64,000 bases of DNA from contig NC_052046.1 in NCBI RefSeq assembly GCF_015832195.1, positions 35,120,911 through 35,184,910 on the forward strand, read 5' to 3'. This document shows positions 1-11,600 of this stretch, piece after piece. Position 1 is the stretch's first letter, and the number at the start of each line of letters is the position of its first letter. The position numbers were made by a program, and so were the translations under genes. The stretch comes from Motacilla alba alba. Its lineage: Eukaryota; Chordata; Aves; Passeriformes; Motacillidae. A model generated the notes under the pieces. That model worked only from the letters and a program-made list of their open reading frames with translations, was not told the DNA's origin and ran no database searches.

Positions 1-1067
1 TATGGTCTCCTGGGGCTTGTCTTCTGCTTGGAAGGCTGCAAATTTTACAAGCCTGATGGGTGTTATGATGAAATTTGATGAGTAATTTGCATTAAATGAA
101 ACCAGGTGTCAACCTTGATCTTCAAATGGGATTATTGGTGCCAAGTTCATACACTTTAAAAAGTTCATACACTATATAAAGCTGAAATTTTGCTAATTTT
201 TTTCTTAAACCTTCCTCACTGAAAAGGGAATCAGAGGGTAAATAATCTAGAGAGGGAAAGAAATTATTTTTTAACTTCAAATCAAACACAAAGTTACAAT
301 CATGTGCAATTATGAAAACTAAGCTGCACATACCATGTGTAAAAGTGATTAATTAAAGGCCTGTGTGTTGCTGTACCAAGAAAAGCCCACACAAACAATT
401 AGATGTCAATCTGCCTTTCCACAAAGAGTGCCTGATACACAATCTCCTATTTTCCTCTTTTCTCCCACATAGCCTTGGCTTAAGGTTGAAATCATGCACA
501 GAGCGGACAATTTTGTTTTGTGTTGGACGGTGACTTTCAGGTAATTTGCACACTGTAGTGTTGATTAATATATTTAACAAACAATACCAACCAGCAGAAG
601 CTTACAATGAAACAGTGATAGAAACAATGTTTTGGAAATAAAGAAAGCTGCTCCATCAGGAAATTAGTCATAGTCTAAGTCTGGAAGGAAAAAATTGTGG
701 ACCGAAAGGGTTTTAAAATTCAGTTGCTTTCAGTGTAACTTAAACCCCCTCCTACAAACTCACAGCAAGGCAAGTATCATAATGTAAATAATTAATTTGG
801 TTGGAAATAAAACTGCTACTAAATCACCTGGAGAAAATCAGTCTTGAAATAATCTGAAAGTCACTGGAAAACTCTTCTGGCCTCTCTAAATGTCCCTGAT
901 TCTGATGTGTAGAAGACACAAATATGAAACTCTCGAGGCTTAGAAGAAAGGTTTCTTTACAGAGTCTACACAGCCAGCAATAATTTGTGCAGTTTTATTC
1001 AAATTACAGTAATTTGCACAGTTCAGCTGATTTTATGCATAGACAAGGATCCTGATTAAAATGGAAT

Positions 1068-1535
1068 TTATTTCCTGTCTTGGCAATGGCTTGACTTGTT
1101 GCTCCTTGTTTGCTGTTTTCTCACTGTTTGTAAAACATGTTTACTGCAGTTACTTCTTTTAACTTTCTCTTGATGTTTTTCTTCCTTATGTTTATCTGTG
1201 CATTTAAGTTTTGGGTTTCTCTTTAATTTTAAATTCCTTTTCTTTTTTATTTTTTTTAAATTTGGGTTTCTTGAGGACATGTATTACCTTGGACTGCTTC
1301 AACTCTGAAGAACTTCCATCTTCATCACCAAAATTGTCCTCTTGAAATGCAATAATCTTCCATTCTTTTTTTAAATTTTCTTCTAAATTTTCCTTTCTTC
1401 TTCTCATGCTCTTTTTCATCATCAGATACACATCTGGAGGTTCATGCAAGCAGTTGTGAAGTGGTGAAAGCTTGATGGTGCTGTTCAATTCAGGGAATTT
1501 TGTAGGACTGATCTCTTCAGAGCTGGGAGTATGAG
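1068..1535 (-). pseudogene. Unidentified Lys-rich coding-like stretch (retrocopy or single exon)
   Basis: The minus strand is open without a stop from about 1570 down to a TAA at 1204-1206 and reads like real protein: AHTPSSEEISPTKFPELN, then CLHEPPDVYLMMKKSMRRRK, EEWKII-like and acidic EDNFGDEDGSSSE segments, then Lys-rich sequence. An overlapping frame continues (CTDKHKEEKHQEKVKR) to a TAA at 1068-1070, as if a frameshift broke one original frame. Alternatively, 1288-1522 could be a true 235-bp exon, since it is preceded by ATACTCCCAG and followed by AAG|GTAATA. I do not recognise the protein; the composition suggests a nuclear or chromatin factor, but that is only an impression. AT-rich DNA can also produce Lys/Glu-rich frames by chance. 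Confidence 0.3.
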
Positions 1536-1788
1536 CAATGAGTATGAGTGTCCTACCTGACAGTGTTCACCAGGGCAGCTAGTGGGAAGGAGGAGGCACT
1601 AGGTCATTCTGGTTCCCTGACTTCAAAGTGAAATCTTCTGCTACCTGTCACTGACACCATTGGGGTCTCTCTGGATGACACAGCAGCTCCCCCTCAGCCT
1701 CACATATGGGACTTTGTCTCATACCTCTTTCCACCCCCTCCATCTGGCCATGAGGATGGTGATGGATGGATGATTCTTGGGGTGAAGC

Positions 1789-2175
1789 CATGTGAGGAGT
1801 GGCTGAGGTCACTTGATCTGCTCATCCTGGAGGGGAGACCTCACTGCAGTTACAACTTCCTTGTGAGGGAAGTGGGAGGGGCAGGTACATGTCTGTTCTC
1901 TGTGGTGACAGTGGCAGGACATGATGGAATGGATAGATGCTGAGTCAGGAGAAGTTTAGATTGGATAGTAGGAAAAGAGTTCTTCACCCAGTGGGTGGCT
2001 GGAACAGGCTCCCCAGAGAAGTGGTCAGAAGCCTTACAGAGCTCAAGAGACATTTGGACAATACTTTCAGACATTTGATGAGGTTCTTGGGGATGGTCCT
2101 ATGCAGGACCAGGAGCTGGGCTTGATGATCCTTGCAGGTGTCTTCCAAGTCAGCAAATTCTATGATTCTATGATA
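1789..2175 (+). mobile_element. CR1 LINE, 5'-truncated 3' end
   Basis: The sequence follows the 3' terminal part of bird CR1 (chicken repeat 1) retrotransposons: GTGAGGAGTGGCTGAGGTCA, the GACCTCACTGCAGTTACAAC segment, the conserved GGCTGGAACAGGCTCCCCAG and the final GGATGGTCCTATGCAGGACC region. It ends in the family's characteristic short tandem tail, ATTCTATGATTCTATGAT (about 2158-2175). The open frame within 1937-2125 is the usual degenerate translation of the CR1 3' UTR-proximal region, not an independent gene. About 390 bp survive, a typical CR1 5' truncation. CR1 with this tail is strong evidence for a bird or other sauropsid genome. Confidence 0.9.
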
Positions 2176-5100
2176 ACTTCTGCCAATCTCGCCTCTTTAT
2201 ATTTCTCTTTGCTTTCTAGACTTCTATTCAAACTGTGTATAATAATGCCACTGAATGTGTGATCATACTTTCTAAATGTTTTGTAATAGCTTGAGGCCAC
2301 CATCAACTGAAGGGCAATTTACAGTAATTTCATGTAGCAGTAAGGAGGAAACCTTCTTTGTGTGCGATCCATAGAGACAGGTTCTCGACAGGTCTGACTT
2401 CTTTCATTTAAAGCAGAATACATCCTGCAGAGAAAATTCTGAACACATTAATCATTGCTTCTGACAAAATTTTTTAAGCTAGATTAAACATTAGAAATTA
2501 ACATTTTCCCATCAGTCTTCTAAAGTCACTCCTTTTTTAGAAAGAAGAGATTGTGGTTTTCTATTTAAAAAACTGTCATCTATAAAACCAAATTCTGTTT
2601 ACACAGATTGTTTGGTTGAGTTGGATACTCAGTAGTCTGAACTCTCAAAAAGGATGCAGGTTCATTTCTTACACACAGCCCTCATTGCCTTCCCACTGAA
2701 ATACTGGCAGGCCTCCGCACAAATTAATCACTGATTTTTTACATTCTGAAAACTGTAGTGTTCTTATTTTCCTTCTTGTCCCTGTACAGTCATTATATTG
2801 CAGGATTGGGTATTACGTTAAACCATCTTTGTTTTTGAATCTTTGCATTAACCAACTTTTAGGGGACTAGCATCCTGAAGTTCTTCAAATGACAAACAAG
2901 CATGACCTATTTTACTTTGAAAAAACCTTATAAACGTTCAAAATAAAGGTAAATATTGATTTCTAGGGAAAAGAAATAGGAAAAGAACTTGTAGAAAGTG
3001 GCAAAAATTTTCAAAGTACCCATAAGAATTTAAAATATAAAATAGAACAAGATTTTGCATCACAATTTCTGTCTGAAACAGAAAGAAAATAGTATTCTGA
3101 GGCATTTCATATGCATTTTGGAGAGCAGAAGATATATGTTGTGAAATCCTTTTCTCTTGAAAATGTCCTTGAAAAACTTGTACTTCCCATATTTCGTAAC
3201 TCATTTTGTATTGATCATGAACATTTCTGCATAACTGGGAAACAAGACACATTTTTCACGTTAATCTGTGAATGGCTTCTCTTTCCATTTGAGTAAAGCC
3301 AGTAAAGAACAATTACCTGGTTACCATTGCAAAGAACATCCTCTTTATTCTTCAGCAGTCTGATTCTGAACTTAAATCTTCTCTATGAAAAGCAGCTTTG
3401 AAGGAATAAGTGAACATTTGATTATAGTTATACAATTATTTCAATTGCAACAGAAAGTGGATGCAATTTACTCAGTCAAAGTGAAAACATAACTTGTAAG
3501 GTAGACTTTTAAAAAGACACAACAGGAATGATACCATAGTCACAGATGTTAGTAGTACATATTTAAGTAAGGAAAAAACATATTCTGCTTTCTGCCTTGT
3601 ATTAAATGACCTTGCTTTAATAGGGGTACCAAACTAATTCTGAGTAAACACTAGTAGAGAAAATTTCCAAAGAATTAAGGAAGATATCAGTAGATTGATA
3701 CAATTTTTTTCTTTTATATAGTCCTGCCATAACTTTGGAAAAGCAGCAGGCTAGATGATCAGGCTGTGGCAATATAACTGTGCCCAGAGACTTAAATTTG
3801 TCCCCTGCAAACCTCAAGATGATATATAGGCCTGAGGCAGACCCAGACAACACGCTCACTGATAAACAACTCAGCTAGAAGTTAAATACATTATCTAGTA
3901 TATCTATCTTTGAAACTTTCTTGAGAATTCAATAAAAATACGTAAAAATAATGTAAATCTGAGATTATATCGCAATGCTTCACAAATATGAGATCTGAAA
4001 CAAAACTTTCACTGGGAGCTATAGGCATAATGTAAGCTGCTACCAAGTTATTTCACGAGTCTGAAGCTTTAGGCGAATAGGTCCAAATCTTGTGGAGGCT
4101 GAAAGGTAACAACAAATGTGTCACAACACAGACATGACCTTTCTAGTAGGAAATGATCTCAATGACATATATAGGAATAGATATACTGAACTATGGTTTA
4201 AATATTATGACATAAGCATTCCTGTCCTTATCTCTACCTGTTTTTCAGGTCATCTCAGCAGTGTAAAACATGGACAATTCTTTGAATCAAAGTATATAGG
4301 CAAAGACTTGCTAAAACAACCCTTTATTAAAAAAGTGAACTCAAAGTCTGGCAGTCAGACAATAATAACATTAAGGTTATTAAATGGCAGATTTTTCAGT
4401 TCAAGCTCATTTCTCTTTTTAATGCAATCTAATGACTTAATGCTCACCATTGTTCCTTTCTTGTGTAAGTATTGCATCTGCTAATGTTAAAAAAATATTG
4501 CATTCATTTACAACAATAAATGCATCTTAAAATGGACTAATTTACTCTCTGTTGGGGTATTTCCAAGTTGATGATCTTATTAACATTAATGAAATTGCTA
4601 CATGGCATGCAGTGTTGGGGAAGGCCTTGACAAAAATGACAGCCTGAAGTAGTGTACTCTTTCATCATATAAGTAAGTCATTAAATTTAAGAAAGCAGCT
4701 CAAAGAGCTAACTAAATTAATTATGGCATCTGCAAAATGCAAAAGGTGTACAACCTTCTTAACTTCCCTGCTACACAGTCACCACACAAATCTCAACTTT
4801 GCTGAGTTTTCTTACATCAGCATGTTTTTTGTGTAATAAATTGTATGAAATTTATCTGCTTCTAGTTGCTAAAAACAGATATTAGCAATTTTGAAATACA
4901 GAGAATAGTCATCTGTATAGATAGATGGTATACTAGATAATAGATTTACTAGATAATAACAAAGATAGATATATTTGGTAATAACATGTAGCAAGTATGT
5001 ATGTAGGCATTAAGGCATCAGATTTCTCAGAGAATTGTATTTAAGGTAGCAATAGTGTATTTTGCTATACCTTATTGTATTGTTGGTTTTTTTTTAAAGT

Positions 5101-5989
5101 TTGCAGTCTTCTATCATCCAAATATGGCACGTAAGATCCACAAATGTCACCAAAGAACTGCAATCAGATAGGCAGGGACGGTGGTCTGTGCAAGGTAGGT
5201 GTTCTGTGGGTAACTTCCTTTAATAATGCTTTGCCTCTTGATCTCCATCTGCAACATACAGAAGTCCTAACTCTGCACATACAAGTGCAGGAATAGCACG
5301 CCATTGAATTTCAGGATGCCTTCAGTTGCTGAAAAATCAAGATTTAATAAAGGTACTTCCATCTATTGTAATAAATGCCTGTGGGCAAAACCTTTGAGAG
5401 TCATGACAAAGATAACATATATATAATACTAATGAGTAAATAGTCATGTTGTTATTTTTTTCAAAAATAAACAAGGACAGCCTTTGATTTCTAAATACCT
5501 TTCATAACTCAACAGAAAGATTTTGACTGAGAATCCTTGATCTCTTTGTACTTCTGTGAGAAATATTATCTGACAGACCCATGAAACAATCATGCCCTGA
5601 CATTTGAACAGGGTCTCTGAGCTTCAAGCTATGCCTCTGAAATTCTTAGTTTTCTTTAACCTATATATTATCTGTATGAATTATCACTATTCACAGTTTA
5701 GAGCTGGTACATATTCTTCTAGATGCTATTGTTTAATTGTAGGGTGTATAAGCATTTGTAGTTTTCCTACAATACTAACATCTTTCTTTCAGAAAGAGAC
5801 CATGGAAGTCTCACAGTCCTTCTGTGTGTAAAAGTAGGGCTTTGAATTTACTGGCTTATATGCACTGTCTATTTTTGCTGATGAATTGAAATTACCATAA
5901 ATATTACCATAAGTATTGCCATAAATAAAAGATAGCAAAACCAAGACTCTATAGATGATAATTACCTAAAAACCAGAGAATACCTTTTG
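2176..5989. other. Non-coding stretch, no gene seen
   Basis: This is AT-rich sequence without recognisable genes. The 122-codon open frame at 4116-4484 has no domain or homology I recognise. Minor features are AGATAGAT/ACTAGATAATA-type repeats near 4917-4975 and a short run of ACCATAAATATT-like units at 5893-5925. Confidence 0.7.
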
Positions 5990-6515
5990 CATTGGTACCT
6001 GGCTCTGCTCTGCAGCAGGCCCAGGGCCTGCAAGGCCTCCCTGGTGTTCAGCAGCCTAAGATAGGAAATGCCAAGTCATGACAACTGGACCTTAGAAGCC
6101 CCTCCCTTCCGCCTTCGGACCCATGCTTATCTCTCACTTTCCTTTGACCCTTACTATTGGGCAATTTCCAAAACCCCTGTAACCTCTATAAACCGCTGCT
6201 TCGGCCCAGTTTGGCAGAAGAGCTGTCACTGAGAACCTTTGCAGAAGAGCAATAAAGACTTCCCTATGGAACCCCACACGGCTTTTCTCCTCTCTCGCCT
6301 TGCGTCTGCCTGCGGCGCCTAGCAAGCTACGAGCTGAAATCACGAATGAGCTCATAATCACTCAAGAGCTGATATCACTCACACTTGCTAAGGTATCCTG
6401 CGGCTGGGAGCTGCTTGGGAACTTGGACAGGCCGTTCTGAACAGGACTGGGCTATCTGGCTTCCATGCAGCCCTGCTGGGGACCCCCATAATCCAGCAGA
6501 GGCCGCATTACTGCA
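5990..6515 (+). mobile_element. LTR of an endogenous retrovirus, approximate boundaries
   Basis: A GC-richer block in plus orientation has promoter-like and polyadenylation signals in LTR order: a TATA box CTCTATAAACC (core 6187-6192), then CAATAAAGACTTCCC (AATAAA at 6251-6256) 59 bp later, followed by a pyrimidine-rich, CpG-containing U5-like stretch (GGAACCCCACACGGC...). This layout is typical of gamma- or class I-like retroviral LTRs. I could not find a convincing target-site duplication, and no gag/pol sequence adjoins it. The 3' boundary could be as early as about 6380 or as late as about 6515. It is probably a solo or truncated LTR. Confidence 0.6.
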
Positions 6516-7720
6516 CAGTTTGTTTTCCAGTATTCTGGGATTTTTTTGGTTTTGAAGATCTACCATTTTTCTTGGGACTGCATTCCACATGCAAAGTGAT
6601 GAATTGTTATGAGCTATCTCTTGTACGTCTCATACCTGTATACACTTTTTTTTTAACTATTATTTTTGAATTATATTTCTCTATACTGTTCTAATTTTTG
6701 GTCTATTTTTGCAAGCTGAAAAATTTCTCAGATAAGCAGATACAGGAAAACTTTGCCCATGAGAATAGTGAAAAAACCCCTTATTTTTAAAATTCCTTAG
6801 GGCACGGATTTTTTTTGCGTCTATGGTTATCGGTGGAATTGTGGTGGGATCTAACCCACAGCTGAGTTCCTATGTAATCTTGCAGTTCAAATTAAAAATT
6901 ACCTAATAAAAGTACCAGTGTGTAAGAACAACTTTCAGAGTGGATAGGTGTGTTACATACTGTAGGAATTTTCCACTAAAATGATTTTTAAGTTTCACGG
7001 GGGAAGTTTGACATTAGTGAGCAGAGCTCAACCTGCAGTCTGCCTAGCAGAATTATAGCAGAGGCTGTGTATGTCTTGGTGTTATTATCCCAACAGTTCA
7101 GCTGCAGTGCACAGAAGCCCAAACAGTGATACTTGACTGGTGAAACAAAAAGTGGGCATGGAGAAGCACCAAAGTTCTAAATTATTAATTAAAAAACCTA
7201 GAGAATTTTATTTTAAAGCAAACCTTTTACCCAGTTCTGTGATAATTTCTATAATTTGCTAGTAAATATAAATTTGCTATTTTCATGTGTTATCTTTTAT
7301 AAAACCTGGACGGTTATAATTCATAAGTGGTTGTTCTATTTATAACTTAACTTGAATACCTCTATATTTTTAGAGTTAACACTTATATTTTGACTCAGCA
7401 GGGATTCAGCTGAATGATTCTTTTGGAACAACAATGAACATATATAAGGCATATTTAATGTGTTATTTTTTATTATACACTTATATTAAAAAAAACAAAC
7501 CACAACAATATGCTGGGGATAAATGTGTTGCGCTTTATAATTTCTAGATAAAATAAAACATTATTACCATTTGATCTCTGAGAAAAATTATAGACAATTA
7601 TTCTTCTGCAATTCTTTTCACTAGTCACATCCAGAAAAGTACGTAATAGCATCTAACAATTCCTATTACAATGCTAGATTTACTGCAAAACTTCTACAGT
7701 AGTTTCAGTGTAAACATGGT
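6516..7720. other. Non-coding stretch, no gene seen
   Basis: AT-rich sequence lies between the two LTR-like blocks. I see no exon, repeat array or RNA gene in it. Confidence 0.65.
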
Positions 7721-8663
7721 TGTGATGGCTTTTCCTGGTCCTAGAATCAGGAGCCAGACACAGTTAGGTGATAAAATGTGGTTATCTTTATAAAGGTTCC
7801 TTTGTGGTACACAACATGCCGAAATACACACCAAAAATTTGCCAAAGATGCACACTGTAACATGAAGCAGGCAAGACTTTATATGTTTAGCAAGTTAGCA
7901 TAACTGACAAGAATCCCCAATTAGAGACACAGGTTATTCCCCTTTGGTTCGACTCTTCTCCAAAACTCTCCCTTTAGATACTAACTAAACTTTGTTATGA
8001 AAAAGTGTCTCAAGAAACTGTTTTAACCTTGGTTCCCAGAGGAAGCAAGATTAATACTGGAGGCTTTAGGAATGTGTTTTGCCTTTCTGTCCAACAGAGT
8101 AGGTGAAATGCTAGCTATGAATCTATGTGGTTATACAACAATAGGCTACATAACTACAAATATATATAAAAATATATATAAAAACAAAATGGCAGAAGTC
8201 AGTTTGGCATCAGTTGGACAGAATCAAGTGGTGAATTATAAGATTAAAATGTATGAATTATCTGTCCCTCCATGTATCTTCTTAGGAGGTTATAGAGTAA
8301 TAACTAAAATGTTACCTGAGCATTTACAGAAAACTATGGAACTCCAGTAAGAATGCAGCAGAGGCATCCAGGACCAAGAGGACGCAAAGTGAGCTCAAGC
8401 ACAATTTCCTAATAATATAAAGAGGTTTCATTCCCTTTCAGATCTGTCCTTTTCAGTCACAATATGCTTGAGACCAAAACGGATAAGGAGCCAGAATCCC
8501 CCTCCACAATACTCGCCTAAGAGAGAGGATAACTGGTGATAGAATCAGAGCTCAGAGCCTGTTAGACCAACAAAATTGTTCTGACAAGTTCTGACACTCT
8601 GACAAGTTTCTAATGTTCCCTTCTGCCACTTAACAACCTGGACTGTTAGGTATACCTATAACA
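7721..8663 (-). mobile_element. Candidate LTR element, minus orientation
   Basis: Read on the minus strand, the far end resembles a retroviral R-U5: TATAAAGATAACCACATTTT, then ATCACCTAACTGTGTCTGGC and a run ending CCATCACA. The block starts TG and ends CA on the plus strand, and is flanked by TGGT on both sides (7717-7720 and 8664-8667). With the adjoining CA the match extends to CATGGT. Such short flanks can match by chance. The interior lacks a clear TATA box and no retroviral proteins are visible, so this is a tentative call. Confidence 0.35.
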
Positions 8664-11600
8664 TGGTTTGCTATGTTTGTAGCTGTTAAACACAAAGGGA
8701 ACTCCTTTCTTTTAACAGAAATTAAATGATGTGTATCTCTGCCAAATCCGGCTTTTTTTAGTGTGGTTTTGGCACCCTGCTCAATGCAAAGCACAGATAT
8801 GACATCTCCTTTTTAGCTCAGGTCTGGCTTGCTGCGACTACTGTGGTTCTGCCCTGTCTTGGCAGCACAGTCTCCACCAGGAGTCTGGGAATCCCACTGA
8901 TACCAGCAGTGGGTTTTGGTATCCCCTACAAAGGAAGGCTTAGCTGAAGTGCATAAGGATAGAAACATGGATTTGTTTTGTAATGCAAAGGATTATTAGG
9001 GTCGCTTAGATGAGAAAGAGAGAAAGAAATGGAAAAATATTAAAGTCAGATGTCTTATAGTTACTACAAACAGAAAAAATCACTGTCCTTTAAGTGAAAA
9101 ATAGTGATGTGAGATTTAGGGTGTTCAAAATGTAAGTAAAACATCAGTGAACAAATGAAACACTTATGAATCTTATCTCCCTCAAAGAAACCGTCCACAT
9201 GTGAAATCTCTGTCTTTTTAACTTCCCTGAACTGATCTTTTTACAGCAAAATGAACAGCAGTTCTATGAAGAACAGTAGGCTATGTCCCCATGACACAAG
9301 TATAACCTTTAGAACAGGATTTATTCATGAAATACCTTGAAACCGTTCTCATTTGGGAATTAGAGCAAAGCAGTGCAAAGTGTCCAGCAGACCATGTCTG
9401 TCCAATAGAAACCACTCAGTAACACCATCCAGGATGGAGTAGCACAGACTGCAGGCCCTTTCTCACTTCTCATTCAGACAAGGAGAGGACAGCCTGCTCC
9501 TGCTGCAGTATTTCAGTGGCATGGCAGAGTGGAGCACCATGCCTCTCTGCTACCAGCTATGACTTGGCAGGATACAGACATATATTGAAGCACCTCCTCT
9601 CATCAAGTGCACAGCTCAGTTGAAATAGCAGTTTTTAATAACATAAGAAAAAGTCTTCAAAAAAAAGGCTTTGTCAATATATGGCTCATCCTTTGTTTCT
9701 TCTCCCCTCTCAATGACAAATGAAGGACAGCTGGGATTTTTCTGCACTAAATAATTTAAATTGCCAGGTGACTTTTAAAGAAAGTTTTTTTATGAAGATT
9801 TTCAGAAAATCTTTCTTAAGAACTGAATTTGTTATCATCCATAATATTGTTTTTTGAATTTCATGAGCATAAAGTAATATGATCAATCTCAAAACCTCTT
9901 TTTAAATTACAATAAATTAATGGTTAAAGTGTTCTAAAATTAGCTTAGAAATTAATTCTGAGTAAAAAATATGCAGTTTGATTTCATTTTCTACATATAA
10001 AATACAGTTTTGGAATTTATTTGTGGTATTTGACCAGTGATTGTTTTTCAGTTATTTCAAGTCAGTCCTCATCAGCTTCAGCATGAACATTATAAACTTT
10101 GAATACCTGTAATATCATTAGAAAGTATCACCTGTTGTACTCTACTCTGATTAATAGGGTACCAAGAAATTACTCCAATTTACCTTATTTGACCTTAACT
10201 TGTCTATTTGTTTATCTATCCCTATATACATTTATACATATGTATGTATATACAGATATACATATATCTCCTTCTTACCATGGTCTTAATGGCAAGTATA
10301 TTTCTGGGTAGAAGGGATGGCAGTCAAGCACCTATATATTCAAGTAATTATTTGCAATCAGAAGAGGCAGAAAGGGCCAGGATACAGCTGTTCATGAGTG
10401 AAAACAATGCTGAGTAAGCTCTAACTAATCACAGAGACTAGACTTTGCTTTATTCCTTATCCCACATCTATGAGGATAAATCAGGGGCAAATGCAAGGAT
10501 TAGTCTGTGACAGTAATTTTCACCAATGCATGAATATCTAGAGTCCTATCAAAGTACAAACACACTTCTGTTTGAGTGAATGGCTAAAAATTATAATTAA
10601 TGCCCTTTATTTTACCACTGTATGTGTAAAGCATGTTTTTACATCTAGAGATATAGAATTGTTCAGTACAGCTGTATCACACAAAAAATCTTCTGGATGA
10701 GGAAATGACCTCATACACTTCTGTTATGTTACATTTAGGCCTCTATATGATAGTGTGGAGAAAAATAAAATCCTTTCTTATGGAAATTATGAAATTTGAG
10801 ATTCAGAACCTTAATCTGCCTTATGTCTATTTAAAATAATTCTTAGCTTCTAGTAGTTGCAGTTAATGAATGTGCTTATTTCTAGAAGCACCTGGTTAAA
10901 TATGATTGACCTCCACAGTTCTCAGGTTTTCAGTGTCTGAATGAGATACGTCTCAAACATTCTGGAAATTTTAGTTCTTTTGTCTCTGGTGGGTTAAAAG
11001 AACTTTATTCAGAGTCTACGGTATCTTTACAAAACTGCTCTCTTGATATATTGAATTATTGTTTACATCCTAAGCAGCAAAATCTGACAGATGGAAACTT
11101 GATTTATAGTCATAACTTCTGAGAACAAAGTAGTTAAGAAAAAGATGCCTTTTTTCCCCCCATTATTTCAAAATTTAAAAACCAAAAATACCTGTTTTTT
11201 CAATCTGTTGTCTGAGAGGGAGGTTATGGTTTGTTTCAAAAATAAATGTGTGAATTAAGATTTTTGAAAAATACATTCCTTTGACCTAATAGAGAATTTT
11301 TGCTCTTTCCTAGTTATTTACCCTACTAGGGTAGATAGGATAATCAAAACACTATGTGTTGAAAGGATAGGAGACGCTTAGTATTTTCTGCATAAAAAAT
11401 TCTTTAAAGAGGATGTTTGGTAACTGGGTCTTTTCAAGACTCCCATTCTTTTCCTTGAACCTGCTAAAAGAGCACAACTATCCTTTGTATTAAAATACGT
11501 TGGAGTTCTTTGGGGTTTTCATGTGAATGCAGAGAATACTGGATCAGGAGTAAACAATCTCCACAGACAGTCATCTGAGTATTTTGAGGGATTGTGATTA

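Noticed and set aside
1937..2125. 62-codon open frame, plus strand
   Set aside because: It lies entirely within the CR1 3' end and is a degenerate translation of that repeat.
4116..4484. 122-codon open frame, plus strand
   Set aside because: It has no homology I recognise, AT-driven composition, and no supporting splice signals or promoter.
6134..6590. Two open frames on the minus strand
   Set aside because: They are antisense to the LTR block and reflect its higher GC, not a gene.
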